Source: Eustoma russellianum
Taxonomy: Eukaryota > Streptophyta > Magnoliopsida > Gentianales > Gentianaceae
Assembly (NCBI GenBank): GCA_036186865.1
Contig: AP025057.1
Coordinates: 22,642,348-22,706,347, forward strand
Length of the DNA stretch: 64,000 bases
Reading direction: 5' to 3'
Every line of letters starts with the position of its first letter. Position 1 is the first letter of the stretch. Below the pieces are notes generated by a model that was not told the origin of the DNA, searched no databases, and worked only from the letters and a program-made list of their open reading frames with translations. A program made the position numbers and the translations under genes. Positions 48,794-58,842 of this stretch are shown here, in pieces.

Positions 48794-48863
48794 GTATGTA
48801 CATCATTACAACTAATGCATTGTATATACATATGCTAGTCTTGAACTAAATTTCTGTTTATAG
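48794..48863 (+). other. Putative spliceosomal intron 2 in the RNase H region
   Basis: A 70-bp AT-rich segment, GTATGT at its start, TTCTGTTTATAG at its end, with a CTAAT branch-like motif inside. It interrupts the first RNase H strand between GLG and CVLMQ. Its removal shifts frame 1 to frame 2, which is the open frame downstream. Seventy bases is near the lower limit for plant introns. Confidence 0.7.
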
Positions 48864-50551
48864 GTTGTGTCTTGATGCAAAATGGACGAGTCATTTCGTA
48901 CGCGTCAAGGCAATTGAAACCATATGAGCAGAACTACCCAACGCATGACTTGGAGCTCGCAGCTGTGGTATTTGCTCTTAAGATCTGGAGACACTATTTG
49001 TATGGAAAAAAGTGTGATGTGTTCACTGATCATAAGAGCTTGAAGTACCTATTCTCGCAGAAAGAGCTAAATATACGACAGAGAAGATGGTTGGAGTTAC
49101 TTAAGGATTATGACTTAACTATCAACTATCATCCAGGTAAAGCAAATAGAGTGGCGGACGCGCTGAGCAGAAAGTCTAGTCACGCTAGACAGTCCCCGTT
49201 GGAAAGAGAGATCGAGGAGTTTGGTCTCGATGTGGTGGATTTGGTAGCGAATGTTCTCACCGCTCTATCTATCATCCCAGACTTGGGAGACAGAATTAAA
49301 GGAGCGGAATATGATGATACAACACTGAAAGAAATCCGCGACAAGTTGTCTATGGGACCAGTAAAAGTTTTCCATTTGAGGGAAGATGGAAGTCTATGGT
49401 TCCAGAATCGGTTATGTGTACTTGATAATGATGGGCTTCGAAAGGAGTTGCTACGCGAAGCTCATAACTCAAGGTTATCTATCCACCCCGGCAGCACAAA
49501 AATGTATAAGGACCTCAAAAGGAATTATTGGTGGATAGGGAAGAAGAGAAGCATAGCGGAGTATGTTGAGAGATGTTTGGTATGCCAACAAGTCAAAGCT
49601 GAACATCAACGACCTGGTGGTTTGATGATGCCACTAGAGATTCCAGAATGGAAATGGGAGCACGTGACTATGGACTTCGTGATGGGATTACCCAAAACCA
49701 GAAATGGAAATGAGATGATTTGGGTAATTGTCGATCGCTTGACAAAGACAGCTCACTTCATAGCTATGCCACATGGTACATCTTATGAGAAATTATCCAA
49801 CATATATGTGGATAACATTGTGAGCTTGCATGAAGTCCCCATCAGTATTGTGTCGGACCGTGATCCCAAGTTCACTTCTAAGCTTTGGAGGGCATTTCAG
49901 AAGGCGATGGGTACCGAGCTAAGAATGAATACCGCGTACCACCCTCAAACGGACGGGCTGTCGGAGAGGACAATCTAGACCTTAGAGGACATGTTGAGGT
50001 CGTGCGCCTTGGATTTTAAAGGAAACTGGGATAGCATGCTAAAGCTGATGGAGTTCTCATATAATAACAGCTGTCACAGTGCAATTGGCATGGCACCGTT
50101 TGAAGCTCTTTACGGACGGAAGTGTAGATCCCCGGTTTGTTGGGATGAAGTTGGGAAAAGGACGATCATTGCGCCGGAGTTGGTCGAACAGACAATCAGA
50201 AAAGTGAGAATCATAAGGGAGAGGCTAAGAGTAGCGCAGGATCGCAGCAAGAGTTGGGCCGACACTAAAAGGCGACCCTTGGAATTCGAGGAAGGCGAAA
50301 AGGTTTATCTACGAGTCTCACCTACTAAGGGAGTTGCGAGATTTGGGATGAAAGGTAAGATAAGCCCTCGATATATTGGTCCATACGAGGTGCTTGGTAA
50401 AGTTGGTGAAAGAACATATCGATTAGCCTTGCCTCCGAGTTTGTCACAAATCCATAACGTATTCCATGTGTCTCAACTAAGGAAATATGTATTGGACCCG
50501 AGCCATATCCTTGAAGCTCAACCATTGGATGTTAAAGAAGATGTCTCATAT
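48864..50551 (+). pseudogene. Gypsy pol: RNase H and integrase
   Basis: RNase H continues (SYASRQLKPYEQNYPTHDLEL, FTDHKSLKYLF, NYHPGKANRVADALSRK). Integrase follows with its HHCC zinc domain (H-N-S-R-L-S-I-H ... CLVCQQ), then the core with D of TMDFVMGLP, D of VSDRDPKFTS and E of LSERT. A TAG at 49,976-49,978 (normally Gln) stops the frame, which then continues to the GPYEVLGKVGERTYRLAL module and VSQLRKYVLDPSHIL. It is cut by the solo LTR in the codon for the tyrosine of DVSY. The sequence is closely similar to the integrase at 1-1125. Confidence 0.93.
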
Positions 50552-51410
50552 TGTTATGTCCCGCACCCTCCGTAGGTTAATCAAAAGGCAAAGAAAGAAT
50601 TAAACGGAGTTTAATGATAGTCAACAGAAATAAATTAGGCATTAAGTATGAGGATTAATTAGAAATTAATGAGAGGATTGAATATTAGAATTAAATTGTA
50701 TTTAATTTTAGAATTAAATAATTAAGGTTTATCCTTTAAGATAAATAAGATAAAAGATATAATTTAGAAACATCAAATCTTACCCTAAATCCCTATTTAA
50801 CTGACAACGTCAGTTTTCTCTCCTCCCCATTCTCAGACGACGCAAACTTTTTCTTTCCCCTAGGCGATTTTGAGGCCCCTCTGCAACCCTAGGGAAAACT
50901 CTCTCCAGGAATCAATCAAATCCTCATCTGTTCTTCATTTTTCTATCGAGTAATCACAGGCAAGTAATCATCTTATAAGTTCCTACGTTTTGTGAAAGAA
51001 AACTGGCCTATTTTGATATCAAATTGGATCACCATGCAGTAGTTTCGTTTTGTGATTATTTGTATATGATCTATGTGTTTTGGTTTCGAGATTTGGCCGA
51101 TGTATATGAAAAAGCATACATTGTTGTTGTTGATTATGTGAAATCCTGCAAATCCCTACCCCTTGAATCGCTTTTGGTTGTGATTTCCTTGTTGCGTGGG
51201 TTTGAGGGAAAAAGGTGGGATTTTTGGGATTGATGAGGTTGGAGAAAGTGCGTACTAGGCTTGGATCTTGTTTGCGATGTGCATAGCGTTGAATCTTTAG
51301 TTTAAGCATAAATGATGGCAGGGTTAGGCTTGAATGAAATGGGATGAAATTGGAATCAAGTTGGTTGATGGTTCTGCAGAAATTCGCAGATAAAACTCTG
51401 AGGAAACGCT

Positions 51411-51659
51411 GACATCGATCGATCGATGTCAGAGATCGATGTCCTATGAAGGACATCGATCGATCGATGTATAGGCGAACTGAGAGATCGATGTCCACTG
51501 ACGGGCATCGATCGATCGAAGTGGGGAAAAGCTGAGAGATCGATGTCCACTGACGGACATCGATCGATCTATGTAATAAAGGGCTGAGAGATCGATGTTC
51601 TCTGATGGACTTCGATCGATCGATGTGAGGGTATGAAGTCACATCGATCGATCGATGTG
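51411..51659. repeat. CGATCGATCG palindrome array, solo LTR
   Basis: Six long palindromes, best form ACATCGATCGATCGATGT, alternate with GAGAGATCGATGTCC half-sites at intervals of about 40-50 bp. Confidence 0.92.
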
Positions 51660-52113
51660 AGGGAATGAAGTCCATCAGTTTTGGGGAAAATAGAGGAAGA
51701 AAGAGGGAAGCTCGGGGAATCTTCGGGTGACCTTAGAGACGTTTTAAGACCTGATTAAAGGTAGTCTAAGTCTTGGGAACATGACTTAGGATGGTGAATC
51801 TAATGGGTGATTTTAAAGCGGTCTCGAATCGAGTTTCAATGTGGATGACTTAGAAGGGTTAGGAAGTGAACGTACGAGGTGTCTAAGAGTTTAATGATGG
51901 GAGTGCTCACATTCGTGTATGAAGTTTGGTAGCAAGATTAAGTGATGACGATCTAGTTAAAGCCTAAGCGTTGATGTGTAAGCTAGAGAAATCTTGTGTG
52001 TGTTACTTGTACTTGCGCATGTGAATATGAACTGCATATGTGAACGAGAAATGTGATTGAAACGAGGAGTCTTGCATCATGGCATGTGCATTGCATATGG
52101 TTTTGAAAAAGAG

Positions 52114-52430
52114 ATGTGCTTCGGTACATATTTGCGAAGGTGACCTGTAATGTAAACCGGGATGGAAATATAAGCCAGGACGCATTGCAGGGCACAAAAA
52201 GGCTGTAACGTAAACCGGGATGGAAATATAAGCCAGGGCGCGTTACAGGGTATAAAGTCCTCTGCAATGTTAATCGGGATGGAAATATAAGCCGAGGTGC
52301 ATTGCAGAGTTTTACGAGATCTGTGATGTAAATCGGGATGGAAATATAAGCCGAGGCGCATCACAGAGCATACGAGCCTGTAACGTAAACCAGGATGGAA
52401 ATATAAGCCGGGGTGCGTTACAGGGTAACG
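52114..52430 (+). repeat. Tandem stem-loops with covarying arms, solo LTR
   Basis: A small hairpin ATGTGC-TTCG-GTACAT is followed by five units of about 60 bp. Each has 8-9-bp complementary arms around a constant loop containing GATGGAAATATAAGCC. Arms are CTGTAATG/CATTGCAG, CTGTAACG/CGTTACAG, CTGCAATG/CATTGCAG, CTGTGATG/CATCACAG and CTGTAACG/CGTTACAG. Four pair perfectly although their sequences differ; the other has one G-U pair. Confidence 0.88.
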
Positions 52431-53123
52431 AGTTATGAGACCGGACATTGTGACATGCATTGCACTGATTTAAAAAGAAATGGCTCATGCATTTGTGATT
52501 GTGTAGTGTAGTGCATATTTTGACATGCATCACAAGAGTCGATGTGGTATGGATGTGCGTGGTAATTGATTGCCATTGAATTGTTATTTGTGTACGAGTT
52601 GCTGTGCTTGCTTTATCATGTTATCCGCCTATATATTTGGAAGTTTTACAAGACATGTGCCCCACAATTCCCTTGAAGTATATATGTTACTCATGTCTTG
52701 CCATGTGTTGATCCCGTATGTCTTATAAGCGGGTTACTTGCTAGCATTTTTCGCTAAGGGTACTGTCTTTGTCATTGCAGATGAGCCTAGCTACGATATG
52801 ATTTTCATAGAGGACGACGGCGAGTGGGCTGAATGGGATGCTTAGACCCTGTTGAGGGGATCGACTAGATGGATTTTGTTATTTCTGTTTCTTAGTTCAT
52901 TTGAAGATTTAGATGGCTGCGACCATATACAGTTTTGGTATTCACGTTGTCGCTGATGTACTGCATTGATGGTTTAGATTTACGAGATGTGTTTCCGCTC
53001 TTATTTCTCCTACGTCATTGATGAAGTGTAACCGAGAGATAAGACGTCTTGTAATCTTCTTAGTAAGCTACGACGGGTGTACCGGTTCGGATTCCGCTGT
53101 CCGGGTCGGGGCGCTACACATAT

Positions 53124-53279
53124 GAAGAACATCCAATGAAGATCGTGGATAGGAAAGATCAAGTCCTACGCAAGCGTGTGATACCGTATGACAAAGTTCA
53201 ATGGAGTAACCATACGGAACATGAAGCCACGTGGGAGCTTGAGGAGCAAATGAAGGAGCTATATCCACAGCTTTTCTAA
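53124..53279 (+). pseudogene. Chromodomain tail of the Tekay-like integrase
   Basis: Resumes pol after the solo LTR and ends in a chromodomain-like segment (VQWSNHTEHEATWELEEQ) and the stop TAA at 53,277-53,279. Such a chromodomain is thought to direct integration to marked chromatin. It aligns with the last 50 residues of the gene at 1-1125. Confidence 0.92.
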
Positions 53280-53314
53280 TAAGGTACGTCAGTTTCGAGG
53301 ACGAAACTTTTTGT

Positions 53315-53327
53315 AAGGGGGGTGGAA
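53315..53327 (+). promoter_or_regulatory. Polypurine tract of the Tekay-like element
   Basis: AAGGGGGGTGGAA directly before the 3' LTR. Confidence 0.9.
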
Positions 53328-55781
53328 TGTTATGCCATGCACCCTCCGTAGAGTAATTTAAGGATAAAAGAGATTAAATGGGACTGATGACCATAAATAG
53401 TAATGAATAAAGAATTAAGTAATAGAATTAATGGGAATTAATTGAAAGGATTAAATTTTAGAATTAATTAGTATTTAATTTAGAATTAAATAATTAAAAT
53501 TTAATCCTTTAAGATAAATGAGATAATAGGATATAATTTAGAAACTCCAAATTTCATCCTCCCCATATCAAAACTGACAAACGTCAGTTTCTCTCCATTA
53601 TCAGAAAAGAAACGGACGCAAACCCTTTCCTCTCCCATAGGCAATTTTTCATCTCCCATCAACCCTAGGTGAAGGTTCTTCAAGATCCTCAATCCAATCT
53701 TCTTCCGTTCTTCGTTTCTCCTTCGAGTAATCACAGGCAAGTAATCTACTTATGAGTTCTTACGATTTGCGAAAGAAAAAGGCCTATTTTTTATATCAAA
53801 ATTGGATCACCATGCAGTAGTTTCTTTCCGTGAATCTATATGTGACTTATGTGTTTTGGTTTTGAGATTTGGCCATTATATGTTGAAAAATCGTTCGTTG
53901 TTGTTGTTGTTTATGTGAGATCATGTAAATCTCAATCCCTTGAACCCTACTTTGTTGATAATGGCGGTTGAAGGGAAGGGAGAGTAAAAAGATTAAATTT
54001 TTTGGTTTGATTTGATGAATACTTTGAGTGTTAGGCTTGAATCCGTGAATCGTATGTTAAAAGTGTTGTCTTGGGTGAATTAAGGATGAATTGATAGTGA
54101 GGAATAGGCTTGGAATGGTTTGGAAGGAAGTTGGGATCGAATTGGGGGTTATTTTTGCAGTTTCTGCAGAAAACTGCAGAATGGAATTATGGAAACGTCA
54201 GGGTATGACGTACATCGATCGATCGACGTATAGAGAGTGAGAGGCTGACGTGCCTCAGAAGGACGTAGATCGATCGACGTAGGATAAGTGAGAGATCGAC
54301 GTGCCCCAGAAGGACATAGATCGATCAACGTAGACTGAGTGAGAGATCGATGTGTCTCAGATGGACATCGATCGATCGACGTCAGGGTATGACGTTCGTC
54401 GATCGATCGATGTCAGGGTATGATGTACATCCGTTTTGTGGAAAATTAAGGGAAGGAAGAGGGAAGTTAGGGGATCCTTTGGGGTGACCTTAGTTACTTC
54501 TTAGGATCTGATTGAGGTTAGTCTAAGTTTTGGGAACATGACATAAGATGGTGAATCAACGGTGGAGACTTCGTAGGGTATTCGAATCGGACTTCAACGT
54601 GAATGACCTAAGGGGTTAGGAATGAACGTATGAGGCTCTACAGAGTTCAAAAGGAGGAATGTGAGGGTTCCTACATTATCCTTTGGGTGCTAGAATGAAT
54701 GTTTAGGTGATGTTGACTTATCGGAAAGGATACGCGCGAGTGTGTGAATGAGGTGAGTCTCGAGTGACTGAGTGACATTTGAATGTGATTTGAAGTATGT
54801 GATTGAAGAACATGATTGATGTGAGAAGTTCTGCATTTTTGCATCATGGCACTTGCATTTGCATAATGTTTTGATAAGAGCTGTGCTTCGGCATAGGGTA
54901 TAAAGTTTACGAAATGAGCTGTGATGCGTTACAGGGTATAAAGACAAGTTGTAACCATCACAGGGTATAAAGTTGAGCTGTAATGTGTCATGGGGTGGAA
55001 ATATAAGCTGTGGCACATTACAGGGTATAAAGTTGAGTCGTGGTGCGTCATAGGGTATAAAGACAAGCTGTGACCCACCACAGGGTATAAAGTAATGTGA
55101 CCGGACATTGTGACATGCATTGCACTGTTTTGAAAAGAAATTGCATACGCATTTATGACTGTGTAGTATGGTGCATATTTTTTCATGCATCACGCGAGTC
55201 GTTATGTGATGATTGGCTTGTAACTGGATTGTCATTGAACTGCTAAATGTGTATGAATTACGGTTCTTATTCTGGTATGCCTCTAGTTTATATTTTTTTG
55301 AAGTTATACGAGACATGTGCCCCATCAATCCCTTGAATTATATATTACTCATGTCTTTCCATGTGTTGATCCCGTATGTCTTATAAGCGGGTTACTTGCT
55401 AACGTTTTTCGCTAAGGGTACTACCTTTGTTTTGCAGATGAGGCTAGTTACGACATGATATTCATAGAAGACGACAGTGACTGGGCTGAATGGGATGTCT
55501 AGAAGTCACCTTGGGAATTGTTCTAGACTATTTCTTGTTATTTCAGTTTTCTTAGTTCATTTGAAGTCTTAGATGGCTGCGTCCTTAAACAATTATTGAT
55601 AGTCACTTTATCTTTTGGTGTGCCGCTTTGATGGTTTAGATTTATGTGATACATGTTTCCGCACTTATTTCTCTTACGCCATTGATGATGTGTATTCGAG
55701 AGATGAGACGTCTTGTAGTCTTCTCAGTAAGCTACGACGGGTGCACCGGTTCGAATCCGTTGTCTGGGTCGGGGCGCTACA
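53328..55781 (+). repeat. 3' LTR of the Tekay-like element
   Basis: TGTTATGCCAT to GGGGCGCTACA, 2454 bp. It carries the palindrome array at 54,209-54,413 and the hairpin/TATA array at 54,881-55,092. In the latter the UUCG hairpin reads CTGTGC-TTCG-GCATAG, one arm base changed to leave a G-U pair. The 212-codon minus frame 54,690-55,328 lies over the arrays and is not a gene. Confidence 0.94.
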
Positions 55782-55786
55782 CTATG

Positions 55787-55985
55787 GCTGCTGAATGATC
55801 GCAGGGTATAAAAGTCACGCCTGCGAAAGCAGGGTATAAAAGCATGACATGTGAATCAACAGCAGGGTATAAAGTATTTTATGGGGCCGTGGACCTATCA
55901 CCACGGATATATGATATATGTAATGGGGCCGTGGACCTATCAGCACGGGGTATAAAGTTATATGTTATGGGGTCAAAGAAATTGT
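55787..55985 (+). mobile_element. Gypsy LTR fragment, right part
   Basis: Continuation of the LTR at 41,747-43,354 after the Tekay-like insertion. It holds hairpins each tied to GGGTATAAA boxes: CCTGC-GAAA-GCAGG (55,820-55,833), CCGTGG/CCACGG (55,887-55,906) and CCGTG/CACGG (55,929-55,948). It ends in a LINE instead of completing its own terminus. Confidence 0.75.
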
Positions 55986-58492
55986 TGACCATGCAACCCA
56001 ATGATGTCGATTTCCCAATAAAATGATGCCATCTTTCTGTTGATCATTTTGATGACTGACTTTGGTAAACCACCTGCTGCAAGAATATGAAGCGGAAGCG
56101 CAGAAATCACTGAGCGCAACAGCACTAAGCGACCCATCGAGGAGAGAAGACGGGAGTGCCAGCCTTGTAGCCGATCTTCAATGTGTTGTAGCAGGGAAGA
56201 ACAATATGGGGATCGATTAATTCCTTTGTGAAGATATGAACCAAGGTACCGAAAAGGCGGAGAAGTAATGCGCATGCCTAAAATATCTTGGAATGTCCGA
56301 CGTTGATGTGGCGTGATGTTGGCCAAAGGAATGAAACAACTCTTGTGAAAGTTTACCTTTTGACTCGAAGCAATTTCATACATAGTTAAGAAAGAGTGAA
56401 ATCGTCTGAGATTGCGCTGTGTGCCATGCAGGAAAATAAGTAGATCATCTGCGTATGCCAAGTGTGTAATGGCAAAAGGGATGCGACCTAGTCGAAATGA
56501 CTGTATATTGCCAGAGGCAACTAGCGATTTTAATCCTCTGCTGAAACCCTCCGATGATAAAATAAATAGCAATGGGGACAATGGATCGCCCTGCTTGACG
56601 CCGCTATATGGACGAAAAGATGCTGATGGCTGACCATTTATCAAAACTGATAGCTTTGTGGTGCGTAAATGGTTGATGATAATCCGAATGAAAAAATCAG
56701 AGAAACCAAACTTTCGCAATAACAGCTCAAGGTACTCCCAACTTACCCGATCAAATGCCTTCATCATGTCTAACTTCAGGCATAATTGAGATCCCCCTTT
56801 ATCCAGCATGTGAACCATTTCTCGGGCCAATAAAACTTGCGTAGAAATATCATGTCCAGGAAGGAATCCTGTTTGCTCTGGCGAGATTAACTTCGGTAAT
56901 AGTGTCCCCAAACGCGTGGCAATAATACGGGTACATACTTTGCTCAGAAAGTTCGTAAGACAGATAGGTCGAAAATCACTAAATGTTTGAGGAGATTATG
57001 TTTTAGGGATCAATGTAAGTAAAGCACTAGCCATGATAGCGGGCTGTGGGACTCCGAGAAAAAACTCCTGTACTGTTTTAACTACATCAGAACGTATTAT
57101 AGGCCAACATGAACGATAGAAGTTACCATGAAAACCATCAGGTCCGGCTGCACTTTGAGGCTCTAAACGCCACACTGCTGCCTTTACCTCTGTCTCCATT
57201 GGAAGCTGTGTAAGCATAAGGTTGTCGGCTTTTGTTATCAGACTAGGGATGTGTGATAAAATAGATGAATGATTTTGTGTTGCCTCATGAGCAAATAAAT
57301 CAGTATAAAACAAAACAGCTGAGGCCATAATGTCATCTGGATTCATTAGCAGTGCTCCTGCCGAATTTCGAATCTGCTGAATTTGCAGGTGTGATCGCTT
57401 ACCTTTGACAAGTGAGTGAAAGTACTTTGTGTTAGCATCACCCTCTTTTAGCCATTTTACCCTCGCCTTTTGTTTCTAGAATTGTAGTTCATAATTGGAA
57501 GCGAGTAAATATTCTGCTTTTGCCCTATAATATGCTTCTCGCGCTTCTTCAGTGGGATTCTCATCCCAAACAACTTCTGTGCTATTAAGCTTCCCCTCTG
57601 CATGCTTCAGATTGCTGAAAATTTTCCCAAAGATTTCTCTATTCCATCTCTGTATATCTTTCTTTAGTGAAAATAATTTGTTGTAGAAACCATGCATGCC
57701 TCCCGTAGTTGGATATGATATCCATGCATTCTGCACATAGGGATGAAAATCTGAATGAAGGACCCAGGCATCTAGAAAACGAAATGAACGACGACCAGAT
57801 GGTGCACTTAGCCGACATAATAATAAAAGTGGAGTATGATCAGATGTAACCCGCGGCAAATGAGTTAGCTGCAAATCTTCAAACACATCTTGAAAAGCAG
57901 AGTTGACAAAAATCCAGTCCAATCTACGTCGAACTCGTCCAAGACCCCTGCCATCAGCCCAAGTAAATCTAGAGCCTTGATATTATGGTGACACAGGAGA
58001 GCATGTTTCAACACACTCATTAAAGTCTTGCAATGCTGCTAAAGATGGAGTGGATCGGCCTCTGTGATCTTCAATGGTTCGAAAAGTATTGAAGTCTCCT
58101 CCCACAATCCAGGGTAATTGGGATATCTCAGCAAAGTCACACAAGGAGCGCCATAGTGGTTGACGTTGTAAGGCAGTATGTTTTTCATATACTATTGAGA
58201 GAACAAAGGTATGTTGTAGCGAAATAGATAGCAAAGTGAAATGGACCACTTGATCTTGATCCTGTGTTGCAAGCAAACGAAATTCAGAATCACGCCAGAA
58301 AAACAAAATATGTTCCGACTGAGAGGCATAAAACCGCAAAAAACCAAGACGTAAACCAAACCCATGTATTTGTGAAGGAGCATGCTTGGGTTCAATCAAA
58401 GCAAGTAAATTCAAACGATGTTCACTAATCAATTGTTGTAATCTAGGCAATGAGGCACGCATGCCTCGAATGTTCCATAATGATGTATTCAT
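55986..58492 (-). pseudogene. Plant LINE ORF2: endonuclease and reverse transcriptase (3' part missing)
   Basis: Minus-strand ORF2 from an ATG at 58,492. It begins with an EEP-fold endonuclease: WNIRGM, EPKH, GGDFNTFRT, SRFTWADG, SDHTPLLL. RT follows: LIPK, FRPICLTNFLSKV, CLKLDMMKAFDRVSWEYL, GVKQGDPLSPLLFIL, the box LAYADDLLIFL (about 56,440-56,475) and the post-RT motif FRYLGSYLHKGINR. All parts lie in one frame, interrupted only by stops at 57,983, 57,476 and 56,996. The zinc-binding and RNase H domains are missing because the LINE ends against the gypsy LTR at about 55,986. ORF2 nicks target DNA and reverse-transcribes the LINE RNA. Confidence 0.92.
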
Positions 58493-58557
58493 TGGGTAAG
58501 AGTGGAGGTACTTCCCTGTATGATGTGTGACGCGCTGCGCGTCAAAATGGTTGATGG

Positions 58558-58560
<3 letters not shown>
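58489..58560 (-). pseudogene. C-terminal remnant of LINE ORF1
   Basis: About 23 codons (PPSTILTRSASHIIQG...) resembling the ORF1 end of the plus-strand LINE (PPSSVLTRSVTRSG...). The stop TGA overlaps the ORF2 ATG as ATGA. Upstream the LINE is lost at the (AT)n tract. Confidence 0.7.

Positions 58561-58561
<1 letters not shown>

Positions 58562-58618
<57 letters not shown>
58562..58618. repeat. (AT)n microsatellite
   Basis: Uninterrupted AT dinucleotide run between two LINEs in head-to-head orientation. Confidence 0.97.
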
Positions 58619-58619
<1 letters not shown>

Positions 58620-58842
58620 TAATTATGTACATAGTTACAAAAATGTTGTATGTTGTAACGAGGGATGCCATTCCAGGGAGACCAAATAACTCATTTTGCG
58701 TAGCACGACATGCATGTGCGGTGTGTGTCCATATATATATGTGTATATATATACATATCTATATACATATATATATATATGTGTGTGTGTGTGTGTCTAT
58801 ATATATATGTAAGGGTCATCCGTGTGAATAGAACATATCTTC
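58619..58842. other. Spacer and 5' leader of the plus-strand LINE
   Basis: Contains further TA and TG dinucleotide stretches (58,730-58,810) and a short unique part before the LINE ORF1 ATG. Reading frames across the microsatellites are artefacts. Confidence 0.5.

Larger units (their letters stand above)
50552..53118 (+). mobile_element. Solo LTR of a related gypsy family, inside the chromodomain coding region
   Basis: TGTTATGTCCC to GGGGCGCTACA, 2567 bp, with perfect TSD CATAT (50,547-50,551 and 53,119-53,123). It is a cousin of the host LTRs: start and end nearly match, the middle differs. It carries a CGATCGATCG array (51,411-51,659) and a five-unit hairpin array (52,114-52,430). The 218-codon minus frame over 51,019-51,675 is produced by the palindrome repeats, not a gene. 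Confidence 0.95.
43360..55781 (+). mobile_element. Tekay/Del-like Ty3/gypsy chromovirus, nearly complete, with nested solo LTR
   Basis: Complete structure: 5' LTR 43,360-45,814, PBS 45,817, gag-pol 46,096-53,279, polypurine tract 53,315-53,327 and 3' LTR 53,328-55,781. TSD is CAATG (43,355-43,359) against CTATG (55,782-55,786), one mismatch. The chromodomain at the end of integrase, the initiator-tRNA-Met PBS and the 2.45-kb LTRs fit the Tekay/Del group. Coding capacity is lost through three in-frame stops, two frameshifts and the insertion of a 2.57-kb solo LTR. Confidence 0.93.

Noticed and set aside
51019..51675. 218-codon minus-strand frame with repeated HRSIDV-like words
   Set aside because: It is produced by the CGATCGATCG palindrome array, which lacks stops in several frames; it is inside a solo LTR.
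54690..55328. 212-codon minus-strand frame (also seen in part at 44,723-45,361)
   Set aside because: Antisense to the LTR and built from the GGGTATAAAG hairpin repeats; no domain.
58502..58831. Tyr/Ile-rich frames across 58,500-58,830
   Set aside because: Translation of AT and GT microsatellites.
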